Positions 32,448 to 42,431 are shown, counted from the stretch's first letter. The stretch: DNA of 64,000 bases from a bacterium (GCA_035505375.1 DATJQV010000024.1:57835-121834); one strand, 5' to 3'. The notes: generated by a model not told the origin, from the sequence alone. Program-made: numbers and translations.

Positions 32448-34843
32448 CAGGCGCTCTTCAGCTTCACTACGGTCACGCCGCTGCCCCCCGCCGACTGCTC
32501 GGCCAGGCTGATCGTGTCTACGCGGGAATCGCGCCGCAACCTGTCCCACAGCGCACGGCGCAAGACCCCGCCGCCTTTGCCGTGAACGATGGTGAGTTCA
32601 GCCGAGCCTACCATCAGGGCCTCATCAAGGAATTTCGTCACCGCGTCGTCTGCTTCCTCCCGTGTCATTCCGCGAACGCTCAACCTCGTGTCGAACATGT
32701 ACGGCTCCGGTTGAATCGGCTCGGGCTCGGGCTTCACTTCCGCAGGTTTGACCAGCCTCAAGTCAGCCGCCGCCAGTTCCATCTTGATCTGGCCAAAGGC
32801 GACCGTCGCGTTGTTCTCTCTCACTTCGACGACCACGCCCTGCCTGCGAAACGTATGCGACTCAACGTTATCCCCGGGCTTGAGTCCTTCCGGTACCGCG
32901 CCCGGCGATTCCGGCTCCACCGGCCCGAAACTGACCTCGGCAAGCGCCTGCTCGACATGTTGCTTGGCGGCAACCACGCTTTCGTGGTTGGCCTTCTGCT
33001 CCCTTATCTGCCTTACCAGATTCTCTATCTCGCGCCGCTTTTCCCGCAGGAAGTGTTCTTCCTCGGCATGCAGTCGCTCAGCCGCGTCCTCGGCTTCCGC
33101 CCTTGCTTCACGCAGCCTGACATCGTAATCCTGACGCAGCTTTGCTGCCTGTCGTTGCTCTTGCTCGGCTGCCGACCGGGCCACCCTGGCCTTGTGCAGT
33201 TCCTCATCGAGCGACCTGAGCTTCGCGCCCATGTCCAGCCACTCGCGGCCGATTCGAGTCCTCGCTCGCTCGATGACCCCGGCTGGCATCCCGGCACCCG
33301 CGGCAATCTCGAACGCACTCGACTCGCCCGGAAATCCCATCTTCAGCCGATACGTCGGCCCCTGCGATTGACGACTGACGATTGACGATTGACGATTCCC
33401 GGATGTCCCAGTATTCGACATTCGACACTCGTCATTCGTCACTTCCTTCCGTCCCCATTCCATCGCTGCATTGGCCATGCCGGGCTCGTCCTGCGCGAAC
33501 ATCTTCAGTGCGCCAAAGTGGGTCGTCACGACGCTCCTCACGCCGCGGTCGCGCAGCGACTCCAGCACGGCGACGGCGAGGGCAGCACCCTCCTCCGGCG
33601 CGGTGGACGCACCAATCTCGTCTATCAAGACGAGGCTATCGGCGTCAGCCTTGTCCAGTATCTCCTTCAGTCTGCTGACGTGCGCCGTGAAGGACGACAG
33701 GTCCGAGTCGAGCGACTGCTCGTCACCGATGTCAGCGAAGACCCTCTTGAAGACGGGGAGCCGGGTTCCGGTCGCGGCCGGCACATACATGCCGGCATTC
33801 AACATCAGGGACAGGAGCCCCACGGTCTTCAGAACCACCGTCTTTCCGCCGGCGTTCGGCCCGGAGATCAGCACCACCTGCCCCTCATCCGGGAACCGCA
33901 TGTCCAGCGGCACCACGTTCACCTTCCGATATAGCAGCAACGGATGCCTGGCTCTCACCAGTTCCAGCCCGCGGTCCGCGGCCAGCTCCGGCCTCCGGCA
34001 GTCGAACCGGGCAGCAAATCGGCGCTTGGCGACCAGCACATCAAGCGCGCCCGCCACAACCAGTGCCGCTGACAGCTCCGGCACGTGCTCGGCGACCAGC
34101 CGCGATAGCGCGCGCAAGATGCGCGCCACTTCTTCAGCCTCGGCGTCCTGCAGCTCCTGCAACTCGTTCCCATCCGATACCAGCGACAGCGGCTCGACGA
34201 ACAGGGTCTGACCGCTGCCCGAGCTGCCATGGACAACCCCCGGTACTCCGGTCCGGTGCTCAAGCAACAACGGCAGCACGAACCGCCCGCCTCTAACGGT
34301 GGGTATGCCACCGAACCAGCCCGGATTGTCGGCCGCCATACGTTCGAGCTTCCTGACCAGCGCATTCCGCATGCCCCGAAGCCGGCGCCTGATGTCGGCC
34401 AGCTCCGGCGACGCCGAGTCGCGGACCGCGCCCGCGTCGTCAATCGCGTCGTCAATCCCGCGTTCGAGCGACGGTAGCGGCACCAAGCCGTGTATCAGCG
34501 ACCTGACGTTGACCACGTCCTGCCGCTGGTTCTGAAAGAACTCGCGGCACTTCCTGATGCCGGCGCAGGCCAGCCGGACGTGCAGCAACTCATCGCCCGT
34601 GAGCAACCCGGACGCGCGTAGCTGCTCAAGCAGGGGCCTTATGTCCTTCACCTCGGCGAGCGGCGGCTCGTCACCGAGGCTGGTGACCTCATCCAGCCGG
34701 TCGAGCTCGGCGGCAATCTGCTGCACATCCGAGACCGGCTCAAGTGCCAGGGCGCGCTCGCGGCCCATGTCGGTCTGACACAGCCCGGCCAGGATTTCTC
34801 GCACGCGCGTGAAACCCAGGACCTCAAGCGTGTGACTATCCAA
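32447..34843 (-). CDS. mutS2: Endonuclease MutS2
   Basis: 798 residues. MutS core and lever, ATPase with GPNAGGKTVVLKT, LVLIDEIGASTAPEEGAAL and TTHFGALK, coiled coil (about 510-600) and a C-terminal Smr domain (LSVRGMTREEADD, TIVHGKGGGVLR). MutS2 suppresses recombination and helps rescue collided ribosomes. At about residues 466-494, just before the GPTYRLKMGFPGES block, the protein holds MSNTGTSGNRQSSIVSRQSQ, encoded by CGATTGA and CGACATT heptamers at 33362-33447. Relatives are continuous here, so I read it as a ~85-bp in-frame repeat insertion. Confidence 0.94.
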   Translation of the reverse strand: MDSHTLEVLGFTRVREILAGLCQTDMGRERALALEPVSDVQQIAAELDRLDEVTSLGDEPPLAEVKDIRPLLEQLRASGLLTGDELLHVRLACAGIRKCREFFQNQRQDVVNVRSLIHGLVPLPSLERGIDDAIDDAGAVRDSASPELADIRRRLRGMRNALVRKLERMAADNPGWFGGIPTVRGGRFVLPLLLEHRTGVPGVVHGSSGSGQTLFVEPLSLVSDGNELQELQDAEAEEVARILRALSRLVAEHVPELSAALVVAGALDVLVAKRRFAARFDCRRPELAADRGLELVRARHPLLLYRKVNVVPLDMRFPDEGQVVLISGPNAGGKTVVLKTVGLLSLMLNAGMYVPAATGTRLPVFKRVFADIGDEQSLDSDLSSFTAHVSRLKEILDKADADSLVLIDEIGASTAPEEGAALAVAVLESLRDRGVRSVVTTHFGALKMFAQDEPGMANAAMEWGRKEVTNDECRMSNTGTSGNRQSSIVSRQSQGPTYRLKMGFPGESSAFEIAAGAGMPAGVIERARTRIGREWLDMGAKLRSLDEELHKARVARSAAEQEQRQAAKLRQDYDVRLREARAEAEDAAERLHAEEEHFLREKRREIENLVRQIREQKANHESVVAAKQHVEQALAEVSFGPVEPESPGAVPEGLKPGDNVESHTFRRQGVVVEVRENNATVAFGQIKMELAAADLRLVKPAEVKPEPEPIQPEPYMFDTRLSVRGMTREEADDAVTKFLDEALMVGSAELTIVHGKGGGVLRRALWDRLRRDSRVDTISLAEQSAGGSGVTVVKLKSA

Positions 34844-34950
34844 GTACGGCTCCGTTACAGCCTATTCCCCGACTCTTTGTCCTGACTTCTGCCTGCTGCA
34901 TCGGCGTCAGCAGAGTGCCGGCCTACGACCCAACCGGTTGCAGAAGGCGG

Positions 34951-35148
34951 TTAGTTGTCGTCCTGCTGCCTGCGGCGGAACGCACGACGCCGTGACTCTG
35001 CCTGCTTCCGCTTTTTCTTTTCGCTAGGCTTCTCGAAGAACTCGCGGCGCTTCACCTCCCGCAGAATCCCGGCGTTCTCGCATGCCCGGCGGAAACGACG
35101 GATGAAGCTCTCGTAGGATTCACCTTCCTTGACTGTAATACCTACCAT
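34951..35148 (-). CDS. rpsU: 30S ribosomal protein S21
   Basis: 65 residues starting MVGITVKEGESYESFIRRFR; REVKRREFFEKPSEKKKRK is the family's basic tail. GGGAGG stands about 11 nt before the start. S21 sits near the anti-Shine-Dalgarno helix of the ribosome. The gene precedes mutS2-dnaG-rpoD as in the classic rpsU-dnaG-rpoD operon, but 107 nt away. Confidence 0.95.
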   Translation of the reverse strand: MVGITVKEGESYESFIRRFRRACENAGILREVKRREFFEKPSEKKKRKQAESRRRAFRRRQQDDN

Positions 35149-35236
35149 GACTCGATTGCACCTCCCTTCAAGTCGTTTAAGTGGGATCGGGAAAAGACAT
35201 GCATGAGGCTAAGTGCCTATCTCTTCATGATACATC

Positions 35237-35962
35237 TTACCCTAAATCACCCAGCAAGCCCAGAGCCATCGCGGCAACCGTGATTGCCGCGGTCTCTGCT
35301 CTCAACCTTCTCGGGCCCAGCGTGAACGGTGCGGCCCCAACGCTCTTCAGCGCTTCGATCTCGGCCGGCTCGAACCCGCCCTCCGGACCCACGACAATCA
35401 GGACCGAATGGGCAGCTCGCTTCAAAGCCTTGTCCAGCCCCGTACCGGTTTCGTCCTCATAGGCTACCAGCACCTGGTCGAACTCGCCATCCAGTTTCAG
35501 AAGTCGGTCGAACTCGACGGGCGCATCAATCTTCGGCAACACCGTCCTCGTTGAGGACTTCAGCGCTGCGAGCGATACTGCCCGGAGCCGATCGAGCTTC
35601 GCCGGGCTCAGCCGGCCGACTGTCCGAGCGCTCAGGAACGGGATAATGCGGCTGACTCCCAGCTCAGTTGTCTGGCTGCACACCTGTGCCAGATGGTCGC
35701 CCTTCAGAACTGCCTGCGCGATGGCAACCCGATGCTTCGGCTCCCGCGCGCCTCTCGTATCCGACAGCACACGGCCCACAACCCGGTCTGACCGCACTGC
35801 GGTCAGTTCTACCTCGTGCTCGCCTCCGGCTCCATCAACCACGCCGATAACGCTCCCCACCTCGTGTCTCATCACCCGGCTGATGTGCCGTGCCTCAGGG
35901 CCAGTGATGGTTAGCATCCCATCCTTCGGCGGGGTCGGCGAGTAATAGAGGTCGTGGGGCAT
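35237..35962 (-). CDS. rsmE: 16S rRNA m3U1498 methyltransferase RsmE
   Basis: 241 residues. The SPOUT-fold knot motifs VVGPEGGFEPAEIEAL and LGPRRLRAETAAI near the C terminus, with an N-terminal PUA-like domain (HISRVMRHEVGS), define RsmE. It methylates U1498 of 16S rRNA with SAM. Gene order dnaJ-rsmE-rpsU matches many bacteria. The spacer to dnaJ carries a CCAATTA repeat. Confidence 0.94.
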   Translation of the reverse strand: MPHDLYYSPTPPKDGMLTITGPEARHISRVMRHEVGSVIGVVDGAGGEHEVELTAVRSDRVVGRVLSDTRGAREPKHRVAIAQAVLKGDHLAQVCSQTTELGVSRIIPFLSARTVGRLSPAKLDRLRAVSLAALKSSTRTVLPKIDAPVEFDRLLKLDGEFDQVLVAYEDETGTGLDKALKRAAHSVLIVVGPEGGFEPAEIEALKSVGAAPFTLGPRRLRAETAAITVAAMALGLLGDLG

Positions 35963-36090
35963 AGTGTGCTAATGACCAATTACCAATTGCCAATGACCAA
36001 TCAAAGAGGAAATGTCTAAGCGCCAACCGCCGGATCCCTTTGGCATTGGGCCTTGATTAGAAATCAGGAATTGAGACTCGGTCGTTTGCC
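35963..36090. repeat. CAATTAC-type heptamer repeat between dnaJ and rsmE
   Basis: At 35971-36003 the words CAATTAC, CAATTGC and CAATGAC stand head to tail at a 7-bp period. No gene is present. Confidence 0.75.
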
Positions 36091-37224
36091 TCATGCTGGT
36101 TTCCTCGGCCCCGGCGTCGGCTCGCTCTTCGACTCGTCGAGCTTCTTGAGAAGGTTCTTTTCGTCACGCGAGAGATGCCTGGGAACGTGGATAACGACAC
36201 GAACCAGCTCGTCTCCTACTCCGCCGTCGAGATGCTTGATCCCGGCGCCGCGGATGTGCAGAACGGTACCGGACTGCGTGCCGGCCGGAACCTCGAGTTC
36301 CTTCTCACCGGAGAGCGTCGGCACCTTCAGCTTGCTGCCCATGACCGCGGTCGCGATGCTGACCGGCACCTCAACTGCAATGTCATCGCCCTGTCTCAGG
36401 AAAAGCGGGTGCTCCCGCTCCTCGAATTGCACCAGCACATCTCCGTTGCCGGCCGGGCCATAGTGTCCCTCCCCGTGCAAGGGGAGATAGTGGCCGGCCG
36501 AGACTCCGGCCGGGATTCTGACCTTGAGGGTCCTGGGCTTCCTGACCCGCCCCTCGCCGGAGCAGACCTTGCAGGTTTCTTTGACCCGTTCACCCGCGCC
36601 ACCGCAGTCGGGGCACGGCTGAACCTGGACGAACTGACCCAGAAACGAGCTCGCCCGGTGCTGGACCTGACCCTGGCCGTGGCACGTAGCGCAGGTTTCT
36701 TTGCCCCTGCCGCCCGCGCCGGCGCACTCCGGGCACCGCTCGAACCGGTTGAAACTGAGCTCCTTGGTGACCGACTCCGCAATTTCCTCAAGGCCAAGCC
36801 GCACTGAAATCCTGATGTCGCCGCCGCGCGCGCGTCGTCGCGACTGCTGCCTGCCGCCGACCAACAGGTCGAACAGGCCGCCGCCACCGCCCATGCCAAA
36901 GCCCTGCAGCAGGTCGCCGAAGATGTCGGAGATGTCGTTGACGTGCGTGAAGTCACGCCGGAAATCGAACCCGCCCGGCCCGAACTGCCGGGACACGCCT
37001 TCGTGTCCGTACGTGTCGTAAAGCTTCCGCTTGTCCGCGTCGGCCAGGACCTCGTACGCCTCGGAGAGTTCCTTGAACTTCTCTTCGGCCTCAGCCCGGT
37101 TGTCGGGATTGCGATCCGGGTGGTGTTCCTTGGCCAGTCGGCGGTATGCGGACTTGACTTCATCCTGGGAGACGCCGCGGCTGATGCCGAGCACCTCGTA
37201 GTAGTCGCGCCTCGTAGTGGCCAT
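36091..37224 (-). CDS. dnaJ: Chaperone DnaJ
   Basis: 377 residues. J domain with the HPD motif in EHHPDRNPD (about residues 33-41), a Gly/Phe-rich linker, four zinc repeats CPECAGAG, CATCHGQG, CPDCGGAG and CKVCSGEG, then the two C-terminal substrate domains. DnaJ delivers clients to DnaK and stimulates its ATPase. It lies downstream of dnaK on the same strand across a 207-nt repeat-bearing gap, so cotranscription is uncertain. Confidence 0.96.
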   Translation of the reverse strand: MATTRRDYYEVLGISRGVSQDEVKSAYRRLAKEHHPDRNPDNRAEAEEKFKELSEAYEVLADADKRKLYDTYGHEGVSRQFGPGGFDFRRDFTHVNDISDIFGDLLQGFGMGGGGGLFDLLVGGRQQSRRRARGGDIRISVRLGLEEIAESVTKELSFNRFERCPECAGAGGRGKETCATCHGQGQVQHRASSFLGQFVQVQPCPDCGGAGERVKETCKVCSGEGRVRKPRTLKVRIPAGVSAGHYLPLHGEGHYGPAGNGDVLVQFEEREHPLFLRQGDDIAVEVPVSIATAVMGSKLKVPTLSGEKELEVPAGTQSGTVLHIRGAGIKHLDGGVGDELVRVVIHVPRHLSRDEKNLLKKLDESKSEPTPGPRKPA

Positions 37225-37431
37225 GGCCCCTAATGACTAATGCCCGATTCCCAATTACCAACGAATGACCAATTGCGCCCGATCAGCGGTTCGGCACACG
37301 GGTATTCGTTGGACATTAGTAATCGGTCATGGGGAATTCGCACGGAAAGCTCTGCGGCCTTCAAACGGCGACAGCCGCCGTCCAACACGCCAAAGCCACT
37401 ATCGAAGGAATGCAGCGTCCGGCTCGCCCCG
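37225..37431. repeat. Spacer between dnaK and dnaJ with CCAATTA words
   Basis: TAATGAC, CCAATTA, CCAACGA and CCAATTG words occupy 37229-37275, and the inverse appears at about 37310-37335. No gene or clear hairpin is seen. Confidence 0.65.
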
Positions 37432-39327
37432 CTACTTCTTGTCCTCGTCGATGACGGTATAGTCGGCGTCGACCTTCTTGCCGGAATCAGTCTCCGGCTG
37501 GGGGCCGGTCGCGCCGGGTTGAGGCCCGGACTCTTTCTGACGGTACATCTCTTCAGCCAGCTTGTAGCTCACCTTCTGTAGTTTCTCTATCGACGTGTCT
37601 ATCGCCGCCTTATCGTCACCCTTCATGGTCCGGCGCAGGTCCGCGGTCGCCTCCTCGATCGCCTGCTTGTCGGCGGCCGGGACTTTTTCGCCAAACTCTT
37701 TCAGGGTCTTTTCGGTCTGGTAGATAAGCGTATCGGCGCGGTTGCGGCTGTCAACAAGCTCGCGTCGCTTCCGGTCATCGGCCGCATGAGCCTGCGCGTC
37801 GCCAACCATGCGGTCGACTTCGTCCTTGGCCAGCCCGGAGGAAGCCGTAATCCGGATTGACTGCTCCTTGCTGGTCGCCTTGTCCTTGGCGGTCACGTGG
37901 AGAATGCCGTCCGCATCGATATCAAACGTCACCTCGATCTGCGGCGTGCCGCGCGGAGCCGGGGGAATGCCCGAGAGCTCGAACCGGCCCAGCGTCCGGT
38001 TGTCCCCAGCCAGCTCGCGTTCGCCCTGCAGCACGTGAACCGTCACCGCCGGCTGTCCGTCCTCGGCGGTAGTGAACACCTGGCTCTTCCGGGTGGGAAT
38101 CGTCGTATTCCGGTCGATAACCTTGGTCATCACTCCGCCCAGAGTCTCGATGCCGAGCGAAAGCGGGGTCACGTCGAGCAGCACGACGTCCTTCACCTCG
38201 CCGGCCAGCACTGCGCCCTGGATGGCCGCGCCGATGGCAACGACCTCGTCCGGGTTAATGCCCTTGTGCGGCTCCTTGCCGAAGAACTCGCGGACCAGGA
38301 ACTGCACGCGGGGCATGCGGGTCTGGCCGCCGACGAGAATGACCTCGTCGATGTCGCGTGTAGTCACCTTGGCATCGGTCAGCGCCTGCTTCACCGGGCC
38401 GAAACTCCGCTGCACCAGGTCCTCGACCAGCGCCTCGAGCTTGGAACGGGTCAGACGCATGTCGATGTGCATCGGGCCCTTCTTCTCGTCCGACCAGATG
38501 AAGGGCAGGTTGATGGAAGTCTCCATCGAACTGGAAAGCTCGCACTTCGCCTTCTCCGCCGCTTCCTTCACCCGCTGCAGCGCTGTCTTGTCCGCTGCCA
38601 GGTCCACGCCGTGCTCGCTCTTGAATTCGTTGATGACCCAGTCCATTATCCGCTGGTCGAAATCGTCGCCGCCGAGGTGCGTGTCGCCGTTGGTCGACTT
38701 CACCTCGAACACGCCCTCGCCGATCTCGAGGACCGAGATGTCGAACGTGCCTCCGCCAAGGTCGTAGATGGCAATCCGTTCCGACTTCTTCTTGTCGAGG
38801 CCGTAGGCCAGCGCGGCCGCGGTCGGCTCGTTGATGATACGCAGGACTTCCAGGCCGGCAATCTTGCCCGCATCCTTGGTCGCCTGTCGCTGCGAGTCGT
38901 TGAAATAGGCCGGAACCGTGATGACCGCCTTGGTCACTACCTCGCCGAGGTAGGCCTCGGCCGACTTCTTCAGGTACTGCAGAATCATGGCTGAGACCTC
39001 GGGTGGGGAGAGGCGCTTGCCGTCCACATCAACCCAGGCGTCGCCGTTCGCCGCCTCGACCACGTGGAATGGAACGCGCTTGTGCTCATCCAGGGTCTCA
39101 CTGTACCGCCGGCCCATGAACCGCTTGATTGAATAGACCGTCTGCTCGGGATTGATGACCGCCTGCCGCTTGGCCAGCGTGCCCACCAGCCGTTCCTTGC
39201 CCAGCGCCACGACCGAAGGAGTCGTCCTCCCGCCCTCCGGGTTCGGAATCACTACCGGCTGCCCGCGCTCCATCACCGCTACACACGAAAATGTCGTCCC
39301 TAGATCTATGCCTATTACCTTTGCCAT
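37432..39327 (-). CDS. dnaK: Chaperone DnaK
   Basis: 631 residues from the ATG at 39327, preceded by GGAGG; an in-frame GTG one codon earlier is less likely. [20 protein letters not shown] at the start, [16 protein letters not shown] in the ATPase domain and the substrate-binding domain [15 protein letters not shown] are complete. The C terminus [12 protein letters not shown] keeps the EEVD-like acidic ending of bacterial DnaK. Order grpE-dnaK-dnaJ. No CIRCE operator was seen upstream of grpE or dnaK. Confidence 0.97.
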   Translation of the reverse strand: MAKVIGIDLGTTFSCVAVMERGQPVVIPNPEGGRTTPSVVALGKERLVGTLAKRQAVINPEQTVYSIKRFMGRRYSETLDEHKRVPFHVVEAANGDAWVDVDGKRLSPPEVSAMILQYLKKSAEAYLGEVVTKAVITVPAYFNDSQRQATKDAGKIAGLEVLRIINEPTAAALAYGLDKKKSERIAIYDLGGGTFDISVLEIGEGVFEVKSTNGDTHLGGDDFDQRIMDWVINEFKSEHGVDLAADKTALQRVKEAAEKAKCELSSSMETSINLPFIWSDEKKGPMHIDMRLTRSKLEALVEDLVQRSFGPVKQALTDAKVTTRDIDEVILVGGQTRMPRVQFLVREFFGKEPHKGINPDEVVAIGAAIQGAVLAGEVKDVVLLDVTPLSLGIETLGGVMTKVIDRNTTIPTRKSQVFTTAEDGQPAVTVHVLQGERELAGDNRTLGRFELSGIPPAPRGTPQIEVTFDIDADGILHVTAKDKATSKEQSIRITASSGLAKDEVDRMVGDAQAHAADDRKRRELVDSRNRADTLIYQTEKTLKEFGEKVPAADKQAIEEATADLRRTMKGDDKAAIDTSIEKLQKVSYKLAEEMYRQKESGPQPGATGPQPETDSGKKVDADYTVIDEDKK

Positions 39328-39414
39328 CACTTACCTCCAAAACTCCAACTGATAACTAATCTGAAACAGCCGCAGCAGTGCGGCTCAATAGTCAGAATAC
39401 TCATTTCCGAATTC

Positions 39415-40050
39415 TTAACCATTAGACTCGCTAACCGACCCCTCGATTTCCGCCGCCTCCGCTTCCGGTTCTTGCCCCGCGCCACTCGGCTTCCTGGTTG
39501 CACCTTCGGAGTCCCGACGTTCTGAATTCTGGTCTCTGGTCTCTGAATTCTGATTTGTCCGGCCCGCCTTAGCAACCACCACTCTCGCCGGCCTCAGCAC
39601 TCGCTCTCCACATGCGTACCCCTTGCAGATCTCGCTCACGACCGTTCCCGGTTCCTGCTCTTCGGTGTGAACGAAGCTGATGGCCTCAGCCCGGCGCGGG
39701 TCGAATTGTGTCCCCGCGCAGCTATACTCCTCCACTCCGTGCTTGCAGAGCGTCTCACGCAACTGACGGTGAATCAGGTCGATACCTTTCTTCAGGCTCT
39801 CCGCGCCTGCGCCCTCGCCCGCAGTCTGCAATGCCCGCTCGAAGTTGTCCAACACGGGCACAAGGTCCAGAACAAACGCCTCCAGCGCCAGCCTCCGACT
39901 AACCTCGCTGTCGCGCTCGGTTCGCTTCCGAAGATTGTCGAAGTCAGCAACTGCCCGTAAGTACTCTTCCTGCAGATTCTTACACGCAGCCGACTTCTCG
40001 TCAAACTGCTCCTTGAGTTGGGTGACCGGACCTTTCTTTTCTTGTGCCAT
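39415..40050 (-). CDS. grpE: Nucleotide exchange factor GrpE
   Basis: 211 residues. A coiled-coil start (KEQFDEKSAACKNLQEEYLR), the LRKRTERD core, LVPVLDNFERAL and the terminal beta domain (GTVVSEICKGYACGERVLRP, ARVVVAK) are typical. GrpE releases ADP from DnaK. After the family's normal end (VVVAKAG) come about 45 extra residues, beginning with the repeat-coded TNQNSETRDQNSERRDSE at about 164-180 (CAGAATT heptamers, 39512-39560) and then an acidic tail. The GrpE core is complete, so the tail is probably tolerated. Confidence 0.93.
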   Translation of the reverse strand: MAQEKKGPVTQLKEQFDEKSAACKNLQEEYLRAVADFDNLRKRTERDSEVSRRLALEAFVLDLVPVLDNFERALQTAGEGAGAESLKKGIDLIHRQLRETLCKHGVEEYSCAGTQFDPRRAEAISFVHTEEQEPGTVVSEICKGYACGERVLRPARVVVAKAGRTNQNSETRDQNSERRDSEGATRKPSGAGQEPEAEAAEIEGSVSESNG

Positions 40051-40483
40051 GTGAAGTCATAAGATTAGACATTCTAAGGCTATACAGGGATTCTACCCCA
40101 TGCGGAAGGCCGCGCCCATGGCGCGGTCTTTCCTAACCATCAATGGTTAGCCGCAGGCGTGGGTCCAGTAGCAGGTCGATGAAGTTTGCTTGTCCGGGGC
40201 CGGTCAGCTAGCAGCTGGTTTCGGGCAGTTCGGCGGTCGCCGTTCGGCCTTCGGCGTTTCTATGCGCCCCGAATCGCCGGTTGCGTCGTCAGGTCACGGT
40301 CAGGCTGTCGGACCAGCGGTCGGGCGGCCAATCTAGAATCGGCAATCTAAAATCCAAAATGACCTCGGCGGCGTGTCAAATGGGTGAAGAGGACGCTGAC
40401 AGCTAACTGCTGACGGCCAGGGTCAGCGGTGCACGGTGCGTGGCTGGTTGAAGCGGAGACGGCTGCCGTCCCCGATAGCGCGG
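40051..40483. repeat. Repeat-rich spacer upstream of grpE
   Basis: No gene found. A short inverted repeat CCGCGCCATGGGCGCGG lies at about 40110-40127. From 40330 come AATCTAGAATC heptamer words, then GGCGTGTCAAATGGG (40371-40385) and GCTGACAGCTAACTGCTGAC words; this same order recurs at 45080-45170 and 48416-48475. Confidence 0.55.
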
Positions 40484-41086
40484 TCATGGCCCGAGTTTGC
40501 GGTTCCTGTATCCAAAGTGGTCGTAGTAGTACAACATCTCGCGCCAGGCCTGCCGTTCCAGCGCGGACATCGTGAAGCTGCTACTCCCCTTGCTGCCGGC
40601 GAGCTGGACCTTGATGACCGTGTCGGCCGGGGCCTTGGAGACGGCCAGGGGCAGGACGTATTCGGGTTCGAAGGAGTGAGCTTCATACACCGCCCCGTTC
40701 GGTAGCGTGCTGCGTCTGACATCGCTTTCGTCCCAGTCCACTGCGAAACGTTTGCCCCCGACCAGCACTGCCGCCGAGTGCATCGCAAGCGAGTCCTTGC
40801 CGATGTACACCACACTCACGACGAGCCTCGCGTCGTCATCGCTTCCTTCATACACACCAAGGTTCAGGCGGGGGTCGGTGTCCGGTATCTTGTCGGAATT
40901 CACATGCCTGAACATGGCCGAGCCATCGGTCTCGTTCCGTTGAACCAGCAGGCGTTGTTCGATGTCCCCGACGCGTGCGAAAAGGGCGCTGTCGGAATCA
41001 GAGTCCGAAGAAGTCTTGGGTTCGGATGCGACCGCAAAGCCGAGTGCGAGGCAGACAAGGAGCATCATCCTGATACCGGCGTTCAT
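40484..41086 (-). CDS. Exported protein of unknown function
   Basis: 200 residues with a signal peptide (MNAGIRMMLLVCLALGFAVA) and an acidic Ser/Asp linker (SSDSDSDS). GAGGAGG lies 5 nt before the start. The mature part is beta-rich, with RLVVSVVYIGKDSLAMHSAAVLV-type strands, and ends in an aromatic helix (MLYYYDHFGYRNRKLGP). No family recognised. It stands alone between repeat-bearing spacers. Confidence 0.65.
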   Translation of the reverse strand: MNAGIRMMLLVCLALGFAVASEPKTSSDSDSDSALFARVGDIEQRLLVQRNETDGSAMFRHVNSDKIPDTDPRLNLGVYEGSDDDARLVVSVVYIGKDSLAMHSAAVLVGGKRFAVDWDESDVRRSTLPNGAVYEAHSFEPEYVLPLAVSKAPADTVIKVQLAGSKGSSSFTMSALERQAWREMLYYYDHFGYRNRKLGP

Positions 41087-41551
41087 GGTTCCTCCTCTTT
41101 CCGGTTCACGGGAATTTCGGGTGACGTTGTCGATCTCCGTTCATCGCAGGCCTTCAGTAGTTGGCCGTCATCGCCGCGGGATTGTAGAGAACAAGCGCGA
41201 GGATGTCAAAAAGCGCTGGCGGACGGTGGTCAGCGGACGCGGGACTCGGGTGAAGCGAAAACGGCTACCGGCTCCGCCCCATAAAAGCCCCACCGTCCTC
41301 GATAGTCCATCGGCTCGCAGTTCAGGCAATCTGCGCAATCAACAATCTGGAATGAGGTTGCGGATGGCAGGGGAGACGCCGTCCGCAATCTGCAATCGAG
41401 AATCTGCAATCTTGAATCAGTTCGACACCCCTGTGGCCGCGGAGAACGCAAAGTGGAGCCAGGAGTCCGGGTTCGCAGCCGCCCTGGGTGTTTTGACTCT
41501 TGGCTTTTGACTTCTGACCTTTGACTTGCGCGTCGGACGCCTGCTATGCGC
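41087..41551. repeat. Spacer with CAATCTG and TTTTGAC heptamer words
   Basis: AATCTGCGCAATCAACAATC-like words at 41325-41352 and 41385-41418, and CTTTTGACTTCTGACCTTTG words at 41494-41528. No gene is supported. Confidence 0.6.
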
Positions 41552-42190
41552 TCAGTTCGCCGGAAGCCGGGAGTATACGATATAAGAATAGAGCACGAGG
41601 ACAGCGGCAGTGGCCAGCGCGGGCGCGAGTATGAAGGGCAGCGCGTAACGGCCGAAGAAGACGCCCAGCATGCTCACGCCGCCGGCGACCGTAAACAGCC
41701 AGCGGCCCAGGCGATGGGTCTTCTCCCACACGACGTCGCTGGCCAGGGTCCATGGCGTCCTGATGCCGACAAAGTAGTTCCGCTTTGCCCTGCCCAGCAA
41801 CTGGCCCATGAAGATGCACAGCAACCCGAATGCCACCGGCAGAGTCTGGTTCGGCGAGACCCGCACCTGCAGGTTCCACAGAATCACCTGCACACCAATG
41901 CCCAGGATGAACAGCAGCACTACCACAATCAGCCAGTCATAGATGCCGCGGAACTGAAGGATGTTCTTCTTCAGCGGGTCGATGCGGGGAATCGCGAAGA
42001 AAACGAGCCACGTCAAGGCGATGATGGCCGGCGATATCAGCAGGCTCGGCAGGCGCGGCATGTAGCCGTTTACCTCGCCGGCCGCATTCCAGTGGTCGGC
42101 CATCTGTGCCGGCATCCTCGGGTAGAAGACAGCCGCCAGCGCAACCGAAAGCGCCAGTATCACCAGACCTGCGATTTCACCTTTGGTCAT
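41552..42190 (-). CDS. SdpI/DUF1648 family membrane protein
   Basis: 212 residues, about six membrane helices. The DUF1648 motif is seen as PRMPAQMADHWNAAGEVNGY near residues 24-43, and the SdpI-like half has RNYFVGIRTPWTLASDVVWE with the TPWT signature. SdpI of Bacillus is an immunity protein against a killing peptide; most homologues have unknown roles. GGGAG lies 5 nt before the ATG. Confidence 0.87.
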   Translation of the reverse strand: MTKGEIAGLVILALSVALAAVFYPRMPAQMADHWNAAGEVNGYMPRLPSLLISPAIIALTWLVFFAIPRIDPLKKNILQFRGIYDWLIVVVLLFILGIGVQVILWNLQVRVSPNQTLPVAFGLLCIFMGQLLGRAKRNYFVGIRTPWTLASDVVWEKTHRLGRWLFTVAGGVSMLGVFFGRYALPFILAPALATAAVLVLYSYIVYSRLPAN

Positions 42191-42402
42191 GAATGCTCCC
42201 TGCTGGACGAAGGCTTGTCCTGTCGGACATCGTTGACTCTACTCACCGTATCTCGATTCTAGAACCCGCGGACGACTATGTCAAATGGCGGGTGAGCCGC
42301 CAATCTGCAATCGTCAGTTCACAGCGGAGCGCGGCGGAGGACACGGCGAATCCGCGCCGGTAGCGCATGATTCGGGACATGATGCCGGCCCCGGAAAGCC
42401 GG

Positions 42403-42431
42403 TTGATTGCAGCATTGTGCCGTGCTATACT
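42403..42431 (+). promoter_or_regulatory. Promoter of the 16-repeat propeller gene
   Basis: TTGATT (42403-42408), 17-nt spacer, TATACT (42426-42431), 45 nt before the ATG. Confidence 0.6.

Noticed and set aside
39328..39414. CIRCE or sigma-32-type control site in the grpE-dnaK gap
   Set aside because: No TTAGCACTC/GAGTGCTAA dyad or clear heat-shock promoter was seen.
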